From contig DLHY01000148.1 in assembly GCA_002483445.1 (NCBI GenBank), forward strand, positions 3,252 to 67,251: a stretch of 64,000 bases of DNA, given 5' to 3'. The stretch is from Blastocatellia bacterium UBA7656. Lineage in GTDB: Bacteria > Acidobacteriota > Blastocatellia > UBA7656. Below are positions 1-9,336 of the stretch, in pieces. Under the pieces are notes generated by a model. The model had not been told where the DNA came from, ran no database searches, and saw only the letters and a program-made list of their open reading frames with translations. A program made the position numbers and the translations under genes. Numbering within the stretch: position 1 is the stretch's first letter; each line of letters begins with the position of its first letter.

Positions 1-1707
1 GACCTCCTCGGCCAGCCTGCGAACAGGTTGCCAGTCAGTCATCAGACCTGGGTCGTCGCCGGGATTACCGACATCGTTTTTTCCATCAGTCATTACTACA
101 AGGAGGCATTGAGGATTTCGGCCTTTGCTTATCGCTTCGTCCCTGACTCTGCGGAGGCGGAGCAGGGCTGCCCGTGCGGCGCTGAAGAGCGCGGTGTTTG
201 CGTCCGAGCGAGGCTCCGCGATGTTGAGAATCCTTGACAGGAGCGCCTGCTTCCCTCTCCAGAAAGTCTCCTTCTCCACGCCCCCGATGACATCGTGGCT
301 GGCAAAGGGTATGACCGCTATCTGGTCGATGTCGTCCGCGAAATCCTCTGCGAACCGCCGGCAGGCTTCCATCATCGCCTTAAATTTTTCGCCGCGCATA
401 CTGCCGCTTACGTCGAGGAGAAGGATTGCCAGCCGCAGAAACGAAGCGTCACCGCTCGACACGCGACAGACCTCAATCTGCGAATCACCCTCGAATATGC
501 GCGTCTGTTGAATCGCTTTGCGTGGATCCAGGAATGGTATTTCCAGAACATTTCCATCCTTATCAACTATGTTGACCGTTATGCGGAAACACGGGCGCTC
601 GGAGCCACGCTCGTACTGAAGCAGACGTATATGGTCTGCGCCAGCGAGATGAGCGGGCGGGGATTGCGCGCGGGCGTCCTGTCGGAAGGGAAACATAGCG
701 ATCAGGGCGGTCGCTCCCATAGCCAGCATGACTTTTCGAAGGCCGTTTCTGCCTCTGAGCAGAAAAAGGAACCTCGTGTTTCCCATCAGTATTTCATCTC
801 CGCTTTCGAGCATCTCTTTTTTAGCTACTTTGATCAAAGACTCGTGTCGGGACCTGATAATGTAAAGCGGATAGCGAATCCCCTCGGGCGAGGTGTTGTC
901 CTTGTGCGGACTGATATAGAAGCCTTTGTTTTCTTCATGGACTACGGCATGATGCTGCGCCATGTTCTCATCGGGTGTGTGGATATACTGGGTATATTTC
1001 TTCGACTTTGGAATCCCGGACGCCCGCCCCCAAAGATACCTGTCGCGGCGAATCAACGGCCACTCCTGGCTTCTCTCCTCAAAATAAGAAGCGACTTGAG
1101 GGTCGTCCGAGCCTGTGAACTTGATGAGGGCTTTGCGCATAATCACCTCTGCCGCTGTGGAGCCGAAAGCGACGCCTGCGCCGGCTATCATCAGCCCGAA
1201 TGCATGAGAGAGGTAGGGTATGGGTTCGCCGAGAGCCAACGAAGCGCCGCCGCCGATAGCGGCCCCGACAGATCCTCCGACCAGTGACAGCAGCACTCTT
1301 CGCAGCGACAGCCCATGCTTTATCGCTCCCATAACAAAACCGATCGATGCGCCCGTGATCGCCCACGCGAGAATGGAAACGAGCCAGTGTCCGGCCCATT
1401 TCTGCCACAGCCAGTACAACAACAGCCCGCCAAACACTCCAGCAAAAAAGCCTCCGACCCCGCCAGCCAGCACTCGCCAGAAGTAAGTTTTCTGAGCTTC
1501 GATGTGTCCGTCGAAGCTCATGTAAAGAGCGCCGATGAACAGGCCTATCAGCAGGAGGTCGACAAAGTCGCTGATCCAGTAAAGCTCCTGTGGAATGTTC
1601 TGCAACCTGGGAATGAGTAAAGGCATAACCGGTCTGACGGCCCACGACAGCAATCCGCCCGCAGCTCCGATAAGACTCATTTTGTACAGCTTCTCTTCGA
1701 ACCTCAT
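1..1707 (-). CDS. Membrane FHA-vWA protein (3' end beyond window)
   Basis: I translated this frame directly; it is open for 569 codons from an ATG at 1707 and runs off the left edge. Residues about 10-185 are glycine-rich with several hydrophobic, membrane-spanning segments. Residues about 218-315 look like a forkhead-associated (FHA) domain, a phosphothreonine reader: WGR at 226-228, an HHAVV strand near 252, and SGDEILMGN at 302-310. A further hydrophobic segment at 324-340 precedes a von Willebrand A domain with a complete metal site: DVSGS at 432-436, Thr505 and TDG at 540-542. The predicted topology places FHA inside and vWA outside the membrane. The start overlaps the stop of the upstream gene (ATGA, 1704-1707). 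The Ser/Thr kinase gene of the same cluster suggests the FHA ligand. FHA is a fold-pattern call; the vWA call is firm. Confidence 0.8.
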   Translation of the reverse strand, partial: MRFEEKLYKMSLIGAAGGLLSWAVRPVMPLLIPRLQNIPQELYWISDFVDLLLIGLFIGALYMSFDGHIEAQKTYFWRVLAGGVGGFFAGVFGGLLLYWLWQKWAGHWLVSILAWAITGASIGFVMGAIKHGLSLRRVLLSLVGGSVGAAIGGGASLALGEPIPYLSHAFGLMIAGAGVAFGSTAAEVIMRKALIKFTGSDDPQVASYFEERSQEWPLIRRDRYLWGRASGIPKSKKYTQYIHTPDENMAQHHAVVHEENKGFYISPHKDNTSPEGIRYPLYIIRSRHESLIKVAKKEMLESGDEILMGNTRFLFLLRGRNGLRKVMLAMGATALIAMFPFRQDARAQSPPAHLAGADHIRLLQYERGSERPCFRITVNIVDKDGNVLEIPFLDPRKAIQQTRIFEGDSQIEVCRVSSGDASFLRLAILLLDVSGSMRGEKFKAMMEACRRFAEDFADDIDQIAVIPFASHDVIGGVEKETFWRGKQALLSRILNIAEPRSDANTALFSAARAALLRLRRVRDEAISKGRNPQCLLVVMTDGKNDVGNPGDDPGLMTDWQPVRRLAEEV

Positions 1708-2987
1708 GGCTTCCTCCGTCTGGCGCGCGAGCGGGCGCGTCTTTGTTCGCGCGCTGAGTTCTTGACTCTGAAATTTTTATCGGTGCGGGACAGCCAAAAC
1801 AATCGCCATCGGGACAATATGCCTGAACCGATTGCCCATAGTCGCGTCAGCGTATGCTTGGACCTGCTGAGCCTGGTTGCCTCGGATCGCGTCAGGCCAT
1901 GGCGGATTTGTTCCCACGCAGCTTCGCGCAAAGATGAATCCTTGTCTTTTGAACACGACTGCGCAAGCAATCTTCGCGACAAAAGCGATGAATGCATCAC
2001 GCGACGGCGAGTGTCCTCGTGAGGGGATTGCAAGAGCCGGACGGCTTGCGCTGAGGTCAATCGGTCTTCGATTTGCTCCCATGCCGTTAGCCGCAAGGTG
2101 GGATCATCATCGTGGCGACAATGCCTTATAAGCGATTTGCGAGACAGCTTCCCCGATCTGAGGGCAAAGAGGCGAATATCCGGGTGAGACGATTTGCTCA
2201 ACAGGCGCGCCTCGCGCGGCGACAGCTTTGGGGCGATCTTTTCCCAGGCGACTCTGCGCGCGGAAGCGTCCCGATCTTTCAGGCACACCTTCATCACTGC
2301 GCGACGGGGGATGTTTGAAAGCCTGATCGCAGCTATTCTGCCTTCCGGCTGTTTTGAGTTCAGCAATGCCTCGATTGCTCGCGGCCACAAAACAGCGGGC
2401 AGCGACTCGGCGGCGGCGCGTTTTGTGTTCGTGTCGCCGTTTTCGATGAAATCGATCTTTGTAAGAATCGTGCATTCAGGGCGCGCGACGAGTTCACACC
2501 AGTTCGTTGCGCCAGCATGGATCAACACGGAATCGCGAGACCATGTGATCGATCCTGATGCAGTCAGCGCGATGGCATCGCAATCAGACAGACCCGTGGG
2601 CGAATCGAACGTTTCGCGGAAGCGTTTTCTTACCGAGCGGGCAGGCAGTCTCTTGCCTCTGCGATCCCTCTGCAAGAAGGATTGCTCAAGTATCAGGGCA
2701 TTGCCTGAAATCCAGTCTTCGAACAGCAGTCTGTGTTGAGCAAGGAACAGATAGCCGCCCAGTCCGGCAAACCCCAGCATTATGGTTATCGCCGCCGCCG
2801 TTTCTGTATTGTTAGAGGATACCCAAAAAAGCTTCCACATCGCTCCTATCACAAGAAGGATCGCCGATATCCCTAACACGATGTAAAGAGCCGCTACGGG
2901 AATTTCCGAAGGCTGGCGCTTCGACCTCCCTCGCCAATACACTGTATCAGCCTTTGACGCGACTGGCATTTCACCCAGGAAAGACAC
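1704..2987 (-). CDS. HEAT-repeat membrane protein, short paralogue
   Basis: A 427-residue protein with two transmembrane helices at about residues 30-85, then a basic segment and tandem helical repeats that resemble HEAT units. It is a paralogue of the larger HEAT protein at 6579-8666: both share LLFEDW after the second helix, a following RD-RG-RLP stretch, and an E-C-TLTKIDF block before the repeats. Repeats carry an R-AWEQI helix and an S-H-DTR turn about every 54 residues. The C-terminus is strongly basic. HEAT arrays usually bind other proteins; the partner here is unknown. It lies between a polytopic membrane protein and the FHA-vWA gene and is presumably co-transcribed with them. Confidence 0.7.
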   Translation of the reverse strand: MSFLGEMPVASKADTVYWRGRSKRQPSEIPVAALYIVLGISAILLVIGAMWKLFWVSSNNTETAAAITIMLGFAGLGGYLFLAQHRLLFEDWISGNALILEQSFLQRDRRGKRLPARSVRKRFRETFDSPTGLSDCDAIALTASGSITWSRDSVLIHAGATNWCELVARPECTILTKIDFIENGDTNTKRAAAESLPAVLWPRAIEALLNSKQPEGRIAAIRLSNIPRRAVMKVCLKDRDASARRVAWEKIAPKLSPREARLLSKSSHPDIRLFALRSGKLSRKSLIRHCRHDDDPTLRLTAWEQIEDRLTSAQAVRLLQSPHEDTRRRVMHSSLLSRRLLAQSCSKDKDSSLREAAWEQIRHGLTRSEATRLSRSKHTLTRLWAIGSGILSRWRLFWLSRTDKNFRVKNSAREQRRARSRARRRKP

Positions 2988-2998
2988 GATCTCTTCTC

Positions 2999-4015
2999 CT
3001 ATTGAGGCGATGCCGGTTCTTTCTCACCGGCAATTCTGAAGCGTTCAAAAAGCACCAGGAGCGCCAACAACCCTCCACCTATGACCACCGCGTTTTGCAG
3101 TGACAGGTTCGGCCACCAGTCAGTTGGAGGATGAAGGGCTTTGTGCAACAGGTCGCTGGCACCTTCCACGGTATCAGGGAACGACTTCTCAACTATATTG
3201 AGACGGAGTCGATAGATATCGGGCAATTTCCTTGCCCACGCGCCCAGGAAATCTGAGGTTTCTCCCCCATAAACAATTCTTTTGTTCGCGCCAAAGCCCG
3301 TTTCTTCCGTAGCTGACGGATTCACAGTTTGCCATTTCCGACCGATCTGCTCTACCAGCGGGGGCGATTGCGAGGGTGCGGCCTGAAGCCCGAACTGCGA
3401 AAGCCCGCCAACAAGGATCAGCATCAGCGCAAGCTTGTTGATCTCGCGCCCTGTCGCTGTTGTTCCGAGAAGCACAAGGCCGATTTGAATCAGTAGCGCG
3501 ACCCAGGCTAAGGGCAACAGCATGGGACTGACCAGTAGCGCCTTGACTGCGCCGAGCAGCGAAACCACAGGCATGTAGAGATGAGACCATCCGTCAACAG
3601 GCAACAAAACGCTTGACAGGATCATTAAACCGACAGGAACAAGAAAGATAAAACAACCTATCCCCTCTCCCCACTCAACTTTTTCCCTGTATCGTATTCC
3701 CAGAAGTATGAGTATGTGTACTGCGAGCATTATGAGGAGATACCAGTAGGCCCCACGAGACCAGAAGACTATTCGATCCTCGCTCGATATGGCCCCCGAG
3801 ATTGGCACGAACAAAGCAACTTTCCGTAAGAGAAGAAGGAGAGAAGGAAATAACAGGACTGACACATAAGGCTTTGCTCTGGAAATATGGCTGACTCCGA
3901 ACAGCAAGGCGAACAACGCGACAGCAAATTCCCACCGATCACTCAGGACGGACAAGGAGTCCCTTATAACTTCGAACAATTTCAGGGCCGCGTCTGCAAA
4001 AGTCTCAGGATTCAT
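2999..4015 (-). CDS. Polytopic membrane protein, function unknown
   Basis: A protein of 338 residues with about six hydrophobic helices in the first 230 residues, a soluble loop of about 80 residues, and one more helix near the C-terminus (about 305-322). I chose the ATG at 4015, which has an upstream AGGA. A longer frame from 4090 is possible, but its first 25 residues are translation of a dispersed repeat (WEPAGWQPAVP) and are almost certainly not protein. I do not recognise a family. Its place inside the cluster, next to two other membrane proteins, suggests it is part of the membrane module. Confidence 0.65.
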   Translation of the reverse strand: MNPETFADAALKLFEVIRDSLSVLSDRWEFAVALFALLFGVSHISRAKPYVSVLLFPSLLLLLRKVALFVPISGAISSEDRIVFWSRGAYWYLLIMLAVHILILLGIRYREKVEWGEGIGCFIFLVPVGLMILSSVLLPVDGWSHLYMPVVSLLGAVKALLVSPMLLPLAWVALLIQIGLVLLGTTATGREINKLALMLILVGGLSQFGLQAAPSQSPPLVEQIGRKWQTVNPSATEETGFGANKRIVYGGETSDFLGAWARKLPDIYRLRLNIVEKSFPDTVEGASDLLHKALHPPTDWWPNLSLQNAVVIGGGLLALLVLFERFRIAGEKEPASPQ

Positions 4016-4023
4016 CTTGTTCC

Positions 4024-4125
4024 TCAAAGAAGGTACAGCGGGCTGCCAGCCTGCGGGTTCCCAGGTTTCATACTTTCCATTTGCGCGCAATCTGGCAAAT
4101 CGCGCTTCCGAAAAGACTCCTCACT
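4024..4125. repeat. Dispersed palindromic repeat, copy A
   Basis: One of four copies of an element of about 95 bp. Its core (4038-4054) is a 17-nt palindrome with 8-nt arms around one central base, here with one mismatch. The core is followed by GGTTCCC, an ATACTTTCC block and a GCGCGCAA-CTGGCAAATCGCGC block, as in copies C and D. It lies just upstream of the gene starting at 4015. Confidence 0.8.
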
Positions 4126-4942
4126 TTATGGGGCTGACCTTTTCAAATAATGTGCGATTCTCGATCCGGGTGTCGAAACGTCCTCTGATGCGCTCAACGT
4201 GAGCCTCAGGCACATCTCTGGATACCAGCAACAATCGAGTTTGATTCATAAGGTGTTCTTCAACCGGATTTTCCATCGTCTTGTAATCGTCACGGATGTA
4301 CATCAAAAGGGCCGCATTTTTTTCGCCATGCTGATAAAGCGCCATTGAGTGTTCGCCTTCGCGCAAAGGCTTCCACCCGCCTTTTATTTTGCTCGGCAAT
4401 GAGGTTGCAACCCACACTATGACGTGGGTCGGTTTGTTAAACAGAAGGTCTGGTCTCGGCAATGAAGAGGAGCAGGTCGAACACCAGGCCAGCAGGGTCT
4501 GTTTGCGGCACGACAGCCTGAAATCACAATGAGGGCAGTGTGTGAGAAACATCCCCCATAGCCACAGGGCGAGCGCGGGAACCGGCTCGCGGCAGCGCCC
4601 GCAGCAAAGCTGCCATATCCTCGATGTGCAATGAGGACACAGCGGTTTATGGATGCGGATGCGCCTGATGAACCGTCCGTACCAGACCAGGTAGGCCGTC
4701 ACCAGGGCAAGAAACAAAAATGCGCACCCGATGAGCGCATCCATCGCCAGAGCGGGCGCCAAGACAACCAACAACCCGGCAGCTATAAACTCGACAGCAA
4801 TCATCCACAGGTTTGTGGCGAATCGAATGAAGCGGTTATGAGAAAGGTGATGACAAGCTTCGCCGAGCAGAAGGCCCGTGGGGGCGATGGTAATCGGAGC
4901 CGCCTTTGCTTTAATCTTGTGCTGCGCCTGAGCCATGAACAC
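4121..4942 (-). CDS. Zinc-ribbon membrane protein
   Basis: A 273-residue protein. Residues about 45-90 form two transmembrane helices. Residues about 100-165 carry several CxxC pairs (CPHC, CGRC, CPHC, CSTC) typical of tandem zinc ribbons. The last 100 residues are a soluble alpha/beta-like domain with hydrophobic strands such as VIVWVAT and LLLVSRDV and no nucleotide-binding motif that I can see. I do not recognise a named family. It lies between the nucleotidyltransferase gene and the polytopic membrane protein gene. Confidence 0.65.
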   Translation of the reverse strand: MFMAQAQHKIKAKAAPITIAPTGLLLGEACHHLSHNRFIRFATNLWMIAVEFIAAGLLVVLAPALAMDALIGCAFLFLALVTAYLVWYGRFIRRIRIHKPLCPHCTSRIWQLCCGRCREPVPALALWLWGMFLTHCPHCDFRLSCRKQTLLAWCSTCSSSLPRPDLLFNKPTHVIVWVATSLPSKIKGGWKPLREGEHSMALYQHGEKNAALLMYIRDDYKTMENPVEEHLMNQTRLLLVSRDVPEAHVERIRGRFDTRIENRTLFEKVSPIK

Positions 4943-5040
4943 CTCTCACCTGAATAAAGGTCGCAAGAGGAACTTTTGCAGAAGACCCAAGATTCTCTTC
5001 GTCTTATCAAACGAACGAAAGGGATCGGCTGGAACCTCAA

Positions 5041-6582
5041 TCAGAGTCTGTCGGATGAAACCTGCCTCTGCGCTGAACTGATGGAAACTCCGGCATCCCC
5101 CTTTGTCAACAGGTTGAGCAAGGGGCGGGCCTTCAAAAGAATGTCTGCCCAAATATCTATAACGACCATCGCCCGGTTCCTGTGTCCTGCCCTTTCCTTC
5201 AAACCCCGCAGCAGGCTTTCAACCTGTTCCGTTTGCTCGTTGTAGGACTTGAGGAAACTCGCCTCGGACTCATAGCCCAGACCGGTCGCCATTCGGGAAA
5301 CCTCCTCTTTCGCAATCGCTCGCATCGCCCCTCCGTATGTCAAAAAAAGTTCGTTTCTTGCTTTCATGAAGAACTCATAGCTTCCGATCAGGTCTTCTTT
5401 TTCTGCCGCGCTGAACAATCCGCTTGACTCCATCTCCGCAAGAGTATCATATAACACGGAATTTGATTTTGATTGCTGACGCTCCTCATGCCTTTTCTCG
5501 CTGCCCGGATGCAAGGCCCTCACAATGGTTCCCCCCAGCATGTAAGAAATAGTTATATCTCGCAGCCATACTGACGGATCGGGCAGGTCGCCCCTTTTTA
5601 CTGACCTTTTCCTTAGAGCCTGTCTCAAGTAAAGCCTCCGCCATCTTTTCAATCTCAACGCGCCCTTGTCATATATCAAATCTTCAATCAGAGCGCGGAA
5701 GCGATGGTAGACTTCTTCGCTTCCAACCTGCTCGACCTTCTTTGTGTCGAAGACCGCATGGGCGAGCCAGACGGCCCTGCTCGCCTCGGAAACATCTATG
5801 AAAGCGGCCTTATTGGGCGAGAACCGCTCCACGAGGTTGTCCGCCCTCATTCCGATCTCTGCCAGCAAACTGGAAATTCGGCTTGCCAGCCTCTCAAAAT
5901 AGCGATTGACCCGAAACTGCTCGCCTTTGTCTGCGCTCACGAGAATAAAATCGACATCCGAAGAAAGGCTTAATCCTCTGACTGCTCCCGCGCACAGGAT
6001 CAGCGCAAACCGGTCTGAAGAGAGGCCCGGCTCGTCCGTTATTTCTTCTCGCGCTGCTCTGGCGGCCTGCTCGACGCATCGCTCGATGAGTTGTCTCCTC
6101 AGACCTGACACTGTGACTTCGTCGCTTGAAATGACCGCTGGAGTTCCCTGTCGATGATTCATAACCAGTTTCCGAGTCTCTTCTTCATAATAGTGTCGAA
6201 GATCGGCTTTCTGTTTCATCCTTTTGTAATCGTCGGCCAGGGGTTCGATCACCACAGAGCCGGTTTCCAGACGCAGCAGAAAATTCTTCGCTCTCAGCTC
6301 TCCTTGAGAACGCGACGCTATGGCAAATTTTATTGCTTCTTCCAGGTCGCTTCGCTTGAGTGATCGGACTTCTTTGAGAACGATCTTCGACGAGCCGAGC
6401 TTCTTCTTCAACTTCCTCGGCACTGTCCCGCTGCCTTGCAAAGTTATCTCAGAGTTTTCGGGGACGCGGCCCATCTCGATCAGGCGAGAAATAATCTCGG
6501 CGTAAATCGAAGGACTTCTGAAAAACAAGAAAGGATTCAGGCGATTGAAGACGCGGGCCGGGAGGCTGGTTTGATGGCTCAT
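5041..6582 (-). CDS. GlnD/GlnE-like nucleotidyltransferase
   Basis: A 513-residue protein whose centre has the pol-beta-superfamily nucleotidyltransferase signature: G199-x-x-R followed by S208-D209-V-D211, the two aspartates that would hold metal, in the spacing seen in GlnD, GlnE and DUF294-type enzymes. The C-terminal half is helical (about 290-480), like the helical domain that accompanies the catalytic domain in those families. Members transfer a nucleotide to proteins or to small molecules; the substrate here is not evident. The start overlaps the stop of the upstream HEAT gene (ATGA). Within this cluster it could modify the GTPase or make a nucleotide signal; that is inference. Confidence 0.7.
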   Translation of the reverse strand: MSHQTSLPARVFNRLNPFLFFRSPSIYAEIISRLIEMGRVPENSEITLQGSGTVPRKLKKKLGSSKIVLKEVRSLKRSDLEEAIKFAIASRSQGELRAKNFLLRLETGSVVIEPLADDYKRMKQKADLRHYYEEETRKLVMNHRQGTPAVISSDEVTVSGLRRQLIERCVEQAARAAREEITDEPGLSSDRFALILCAGAVRGLSLSSDVDFILVSADKGEQFRVNRYFERLASRISSLLAEIGMRADNLVERFSPNKAAFIDVSEASRAVWLAHAVFDTKKVEQVGSEEVYHRFRALIEDLIYDKGALRLKRWRRLYLRQALRKRSVKRGDLPDPSVWLRDITISYMLGGTIVRALHPGSEKRHEERQQSKSNSVLYDTLAEMESSGLFSAAEKEDLIGSYEFFMKARNELFLTYGGAMRAIAKEEVSRMATGLGYESEASFLKSYNEQTEQVESLLRGLKERAGHRNRAMVVIDIWADILLKARPLLNLLTKGDAGVSISSAQRQVSSDRL

Positions 6583-8666
6583 GCCAGTTGTTTGATTATA
6601 CGTTCATCCGGGTAGCGGGTAAAACGCCCGACGGCGACTTCGCGGGCTGCCCTTAGAACGGGTTCGTAAAGGTCAGTCTTCCAGTCCTGATTATCAATCC
6701 CGAGTTGAATGAGCGATCCCAGTTCCGGATGGTTCGCCGTTAGCAGGCGAGCGACGGACAATCGCTTCCGCTCATCAAGTAATTTCAGGAGGCTGATTAT
6801 TTTCGAGATGGCATCAGGAGGGAAATACGAAACCTCTATGTGATGGGTATCCGTTCGCGTAGATGTATAAGACCCTCCATACGAATCGTACTCCGTATCT
6901 TCGACCTCTTGGGTTCCCACGCTTATTCTCTTCGACTTCCTGTCGATGCCAAAGAGCGTGTCTGCAATCTCTTCCGGCTCGCTGGCTCTGAAATGCGAGC
7001 CGAGATAGGCGATCAACCTGTCTTCGGCGGTCACCTGAAAAGTCGTCGTCAGCCCAAGATCGCGTATGATCGTCGGCATGTCCGAGTTTCCCGTAATCTT
7101 CAAGAACGCCTCGACCGCCTCTTGCTGAAGAGATGCGTTGGCGAGGAACGGCTTGAGCATTTCAACGGCCTGCTTGTCGCGCCTTTCGCCGAGATGGCGG
7201 ATAGCGATTCGTTTGACATCATCTGAGTAATGCGAAAGAAGAGGGTTGAGTTCTTCGACCGCCATAAGTTCAATCGCTGGCAGCAACCTCCGTTCCGTCC
7301 ATTTGTAGAGCAGCAGTTTATTAAGCCTCTTTCTTGAAGCCGCGAGATGTTTTTCGACGGCCCTGCGCGTATCGCGTTGCCATATCGGTATTGAGGCCCG
7401 TCTTTCTATCTGCCGCAATGCCTCTTTGCGCACCGCCTGAGCCTTGTCTTTGTGGCAGAGTTTCAACAGCGTCTTGTCAGGAAGCAGCCCTGATTCTACG
7501 GCGAAGCAGCGAGTGTCAGTATATTCGGATCGCAACAGCAAGAGGGCTTCTTTCTGCGTGAGAGGTTGAAGCCGCTCGCGGGCGGAGTGTCGCACCGACA
7601 TCGCAATGTCATCGCGGCAGGTTTCGAGCAGGGCGGTTTGATCCAGTAGCCCGGACTCGACGGCGCGAACTCGAACGTCCGCGTGTGGAGAGGTCAACAG
7701 GAAAGAGGCTTCTCCCGGTCTGAGCCTCTGGATTTGCTGCCACGCTTCTCGCCTGATGCTTTCCGCCGCATCTTCAGAACAGACCTCGATGAGCCGATTG
7801 TGAGGCAGCAGGCCCGCTCGAACAACACGAGAGCGCGTATCGAGGTGGCGCGAGCGCAAAAGGTCGGCGGCCTCTGCCCAGGTTGGCTCTTTGATCTGTT
7901 GCCACGCAACCTCGCGCACATCTGGCGACCGATCAAGTCGGCAGGACTTCACCAGCAGAGCGCGCGAATAGGTCATGCGCCGGAGGGCGGCGATTCTGGC
8001 TTCCGGGTGAGTTGATTCGAGCAGCGCCCGGATTTCCCGCTGCCGGAGAAAACGAGGCAGCAGTTTTTCGGCGGCCCGTCGGGCATATATGTCGTCGCCC
8101 AGCGCGAAGTCGATCTTCGTAAGCGTCGAGCATTCGGGATGAGCGAGCAGCGCATCGGCAATCGTATCCGTGCCGAGGAGCTTGAGGATTGCGTTCCTGA
8201 CCTGCTGCTGGCTCTCACTGAGGGCGAGTAAAGCCAGAAGCGATTCTTCAGTCTGATTGCTGAGAGCGTCTTCGAGATTGTCGAGCGATGCGAGATGTTC
8301 TGATAAATAGCGCGGGAGTCTTCCGCCCCTGTTGTCGCGGCCAATGAACGCCCTCGCAAGCCTCAAGGCATTGTTGCCTTTCCAATCTTCGAACAGGAGC
8401 TTGTGGATTGTGAGGATCACAGCAGCCGCAACTCCCAGGGCGCCGACTCCTAGCAAGACGGACAGACCTGTATCGATTGCTTCCGGTGCAGTCGTCCACA
8501 ACGATTTACCCAGAACCCCGCCGAGCAGTAGCGTAAGCGATATGGCCAGACCGGGATAAAAAAATGCGCCGGACAAAAGGCCGCCAGCCCTCGCCGAAGG
8601 CATAATGCTGGCAGGTTGCGAGGGTGTCCCGGTGTTTTCGGCAACATCACCCAGAAGAGAGAGCAT
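6579..8666 (-). CDS. HEAT-repeat membrane protein, long paralogue
   Basis: A 695-residue protein with two transmembrane helices (about residues 40-110), the shared LLFEDW block, and then an array of about 54-residue repeats between roughly 190 and 420. Each unit has a C-x3-D turn, a VR--A helix, an EA--LL-S helix, and ends with AVESGLL. The C-terminal 270 residues continue as helical solenoid with more divergent repeats. It is paralogous to 1704-2987, which suggests duplication within the cluster. It lies 16 bp after the radical SAM gene and overlaps the nucleotidyltransferase gene by 4 bp. A membrane-anchored scaffold is the most likely role. Confidence 0.75.
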   Translation of the reverse strand: MLSLLGDVAENTGTPSQPASIMPSARAGGLLSGAFFYPGLAISLTLLLGGVLGKSLWTTAPEAIDTGLSVLLGVGALGVAAAVILTIHKLLFEDWKGNNALRLARAFIGRDNRGGRLPRYLSEHLASLDNLEDALSNQTEESLLALLALSESQQQVRNAILKLLGTDTIADALLAHPECSTLTKIDFALGDDIYARRAAEKLLPRFLRQREIRALLESTHPEARIAALRRMTYSRALLVKSCRLDRSPDVREVAWQQIKEPTWAEAADLLRSRHLDTRSRVVRAGLLPHNRLIEVCSEDAAESIRREAWQQIQRLRPGEASFLLTSPHADVRVRAVESGLLDQTALLETCRDDIAMSVRHSARERLQPLTQKEALLLLRSEYTDTRCFAVESGLLPDKTLLKLCHKDKAQAVRKEALRQIERRASIPIWQRDTRRAVEKHLAASRKRLNKLLLYKWTERRLLPAIELMAVEELNPLLSHYSDDVKRIAIRHLGERRDKQAVEMLKPFLANASLQQEAVEAFLKITGNSDMPTIIRDLGLTTTFQVTAEDRLIAYLGSHFRASEPEEIADTLFGIDRKSKRISVGTQEVEDTEYDSYGGSYTSTRTDTHHIEVSYFPPDAISKIISLLKLLDERKRLSVARLLTANHPELGSLIQLGIDNQDWKTDLYEPVLRAAREVAVGRFTRYPDERIIKQLA

Positions 8667-8682
8667 TTCTCACTCCGCCCGA

Positions 8683-9336
8683 TCAGGAGTCGGGTGTCAA
8701 CGTGATGCCATGCGCGCGGAGCTTTTCGAACAGTTGATGTCTGATCTGCATGGGGAGGGTTCCGGTTGCAACTGCGCGCGAGCCGTTTATCCTGAAAACG
8801 GTTTCGGCATTCTCGGCGCACGACTCTTCCGAGATGCGCTCCGACAAAAAATGCAGCCTTTGATTCGAACTTGAGCGATACGAACCTGCGCGCGGCAAGT
8901 CCCGCTCGTACTGGCCATCGATGAGCAGATCGATGGCTCCCAGAAACTCGGCCAGAGCAGGATGATTATCTTCCTGCCGCAACTCTTCCAGTCTGTAGCC
9001 GGAATAGCAGACAGCGGTCAAGCCTCGGTTGCCGACAGCTTTCAGAAACGGGACGAGAGCCTTAGCCTGCGCTACCGGCTCTCCTCCGCTCAAAGTGATG
9101 CCGCTCAACCCTTTGATTTCCTCTACGACGCCGAGCAGATTTTCGACGCTCAAAACACGGTTTGTCCTCTCAGTCAGGAAAGCGGCATTGGCGCAACCGG
9201 GGCATCGCTTGAGACAGCCCTGCAGCCAGACCACGAGTCGACGGCCCGGTCCGGCTGCTCCTTCGACGACATCGAGGTCGGCGATATTGAGGTTCGGAAA
9301 TAGCTCCGGATAAAGATTGATCCGTATAGGCGTCAT
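8683..9336 (-). CDS. NrdG-like radical SAM activase, 4Fe-4S
   Basis: A 217-residue protein with the radical SAM cluster motif C41-x3-C45-x2-C48, the SAM-binding GGEP at 84-87, and late DG-Y and SSNQR-H motifs seen in anaerobic ribonucleotide reductase activating proteins and related single-cluster enzymes. NrdG installs a glycyl radical on NrdD, but no NrdD or other glycyl-radical protein is in the window, so the target must be something else or lie elsewhere. It overlaps the next upstream gene by 4 bp (ATGA, 9333-9336), so co-transcription is nearly certain. Confidence 0.85.
   Translation of the reverse strand: MTPIRINLYPELFPNLNIADLDVVEGAAGPGRRLVVWLQGCLKRCPGCANAAFLTERTNRVLSVENLLGVVEEIKGLSGITLSGGEPVAQAKALVPFLKAVGNRGLTAVCYSGYRLEELRQEDNHPALAEFLGAIDLLIDGQYERDLPRAGSYRSSSNQRLHFLSERISEESCAENAETVFRINGSRAVATGTLPMQIRHQLFEKLRAHGITLTPDS

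Noticed and set aside
295..1287. A 330-codon plus-strand frame at the left edge
   Set aside because: It is the complement of the FHA-vWA gene, which has domain motifs, an ATGA overlap with its neighbour and no internal stop over 569 codons.
4016..4090. Longer N-terminus for the polytopic membrane protein
   Set aside because: It is translation of dispersed repeat copy A (WEPAGWQPAVP), and a better ribosome site precedes 4015.
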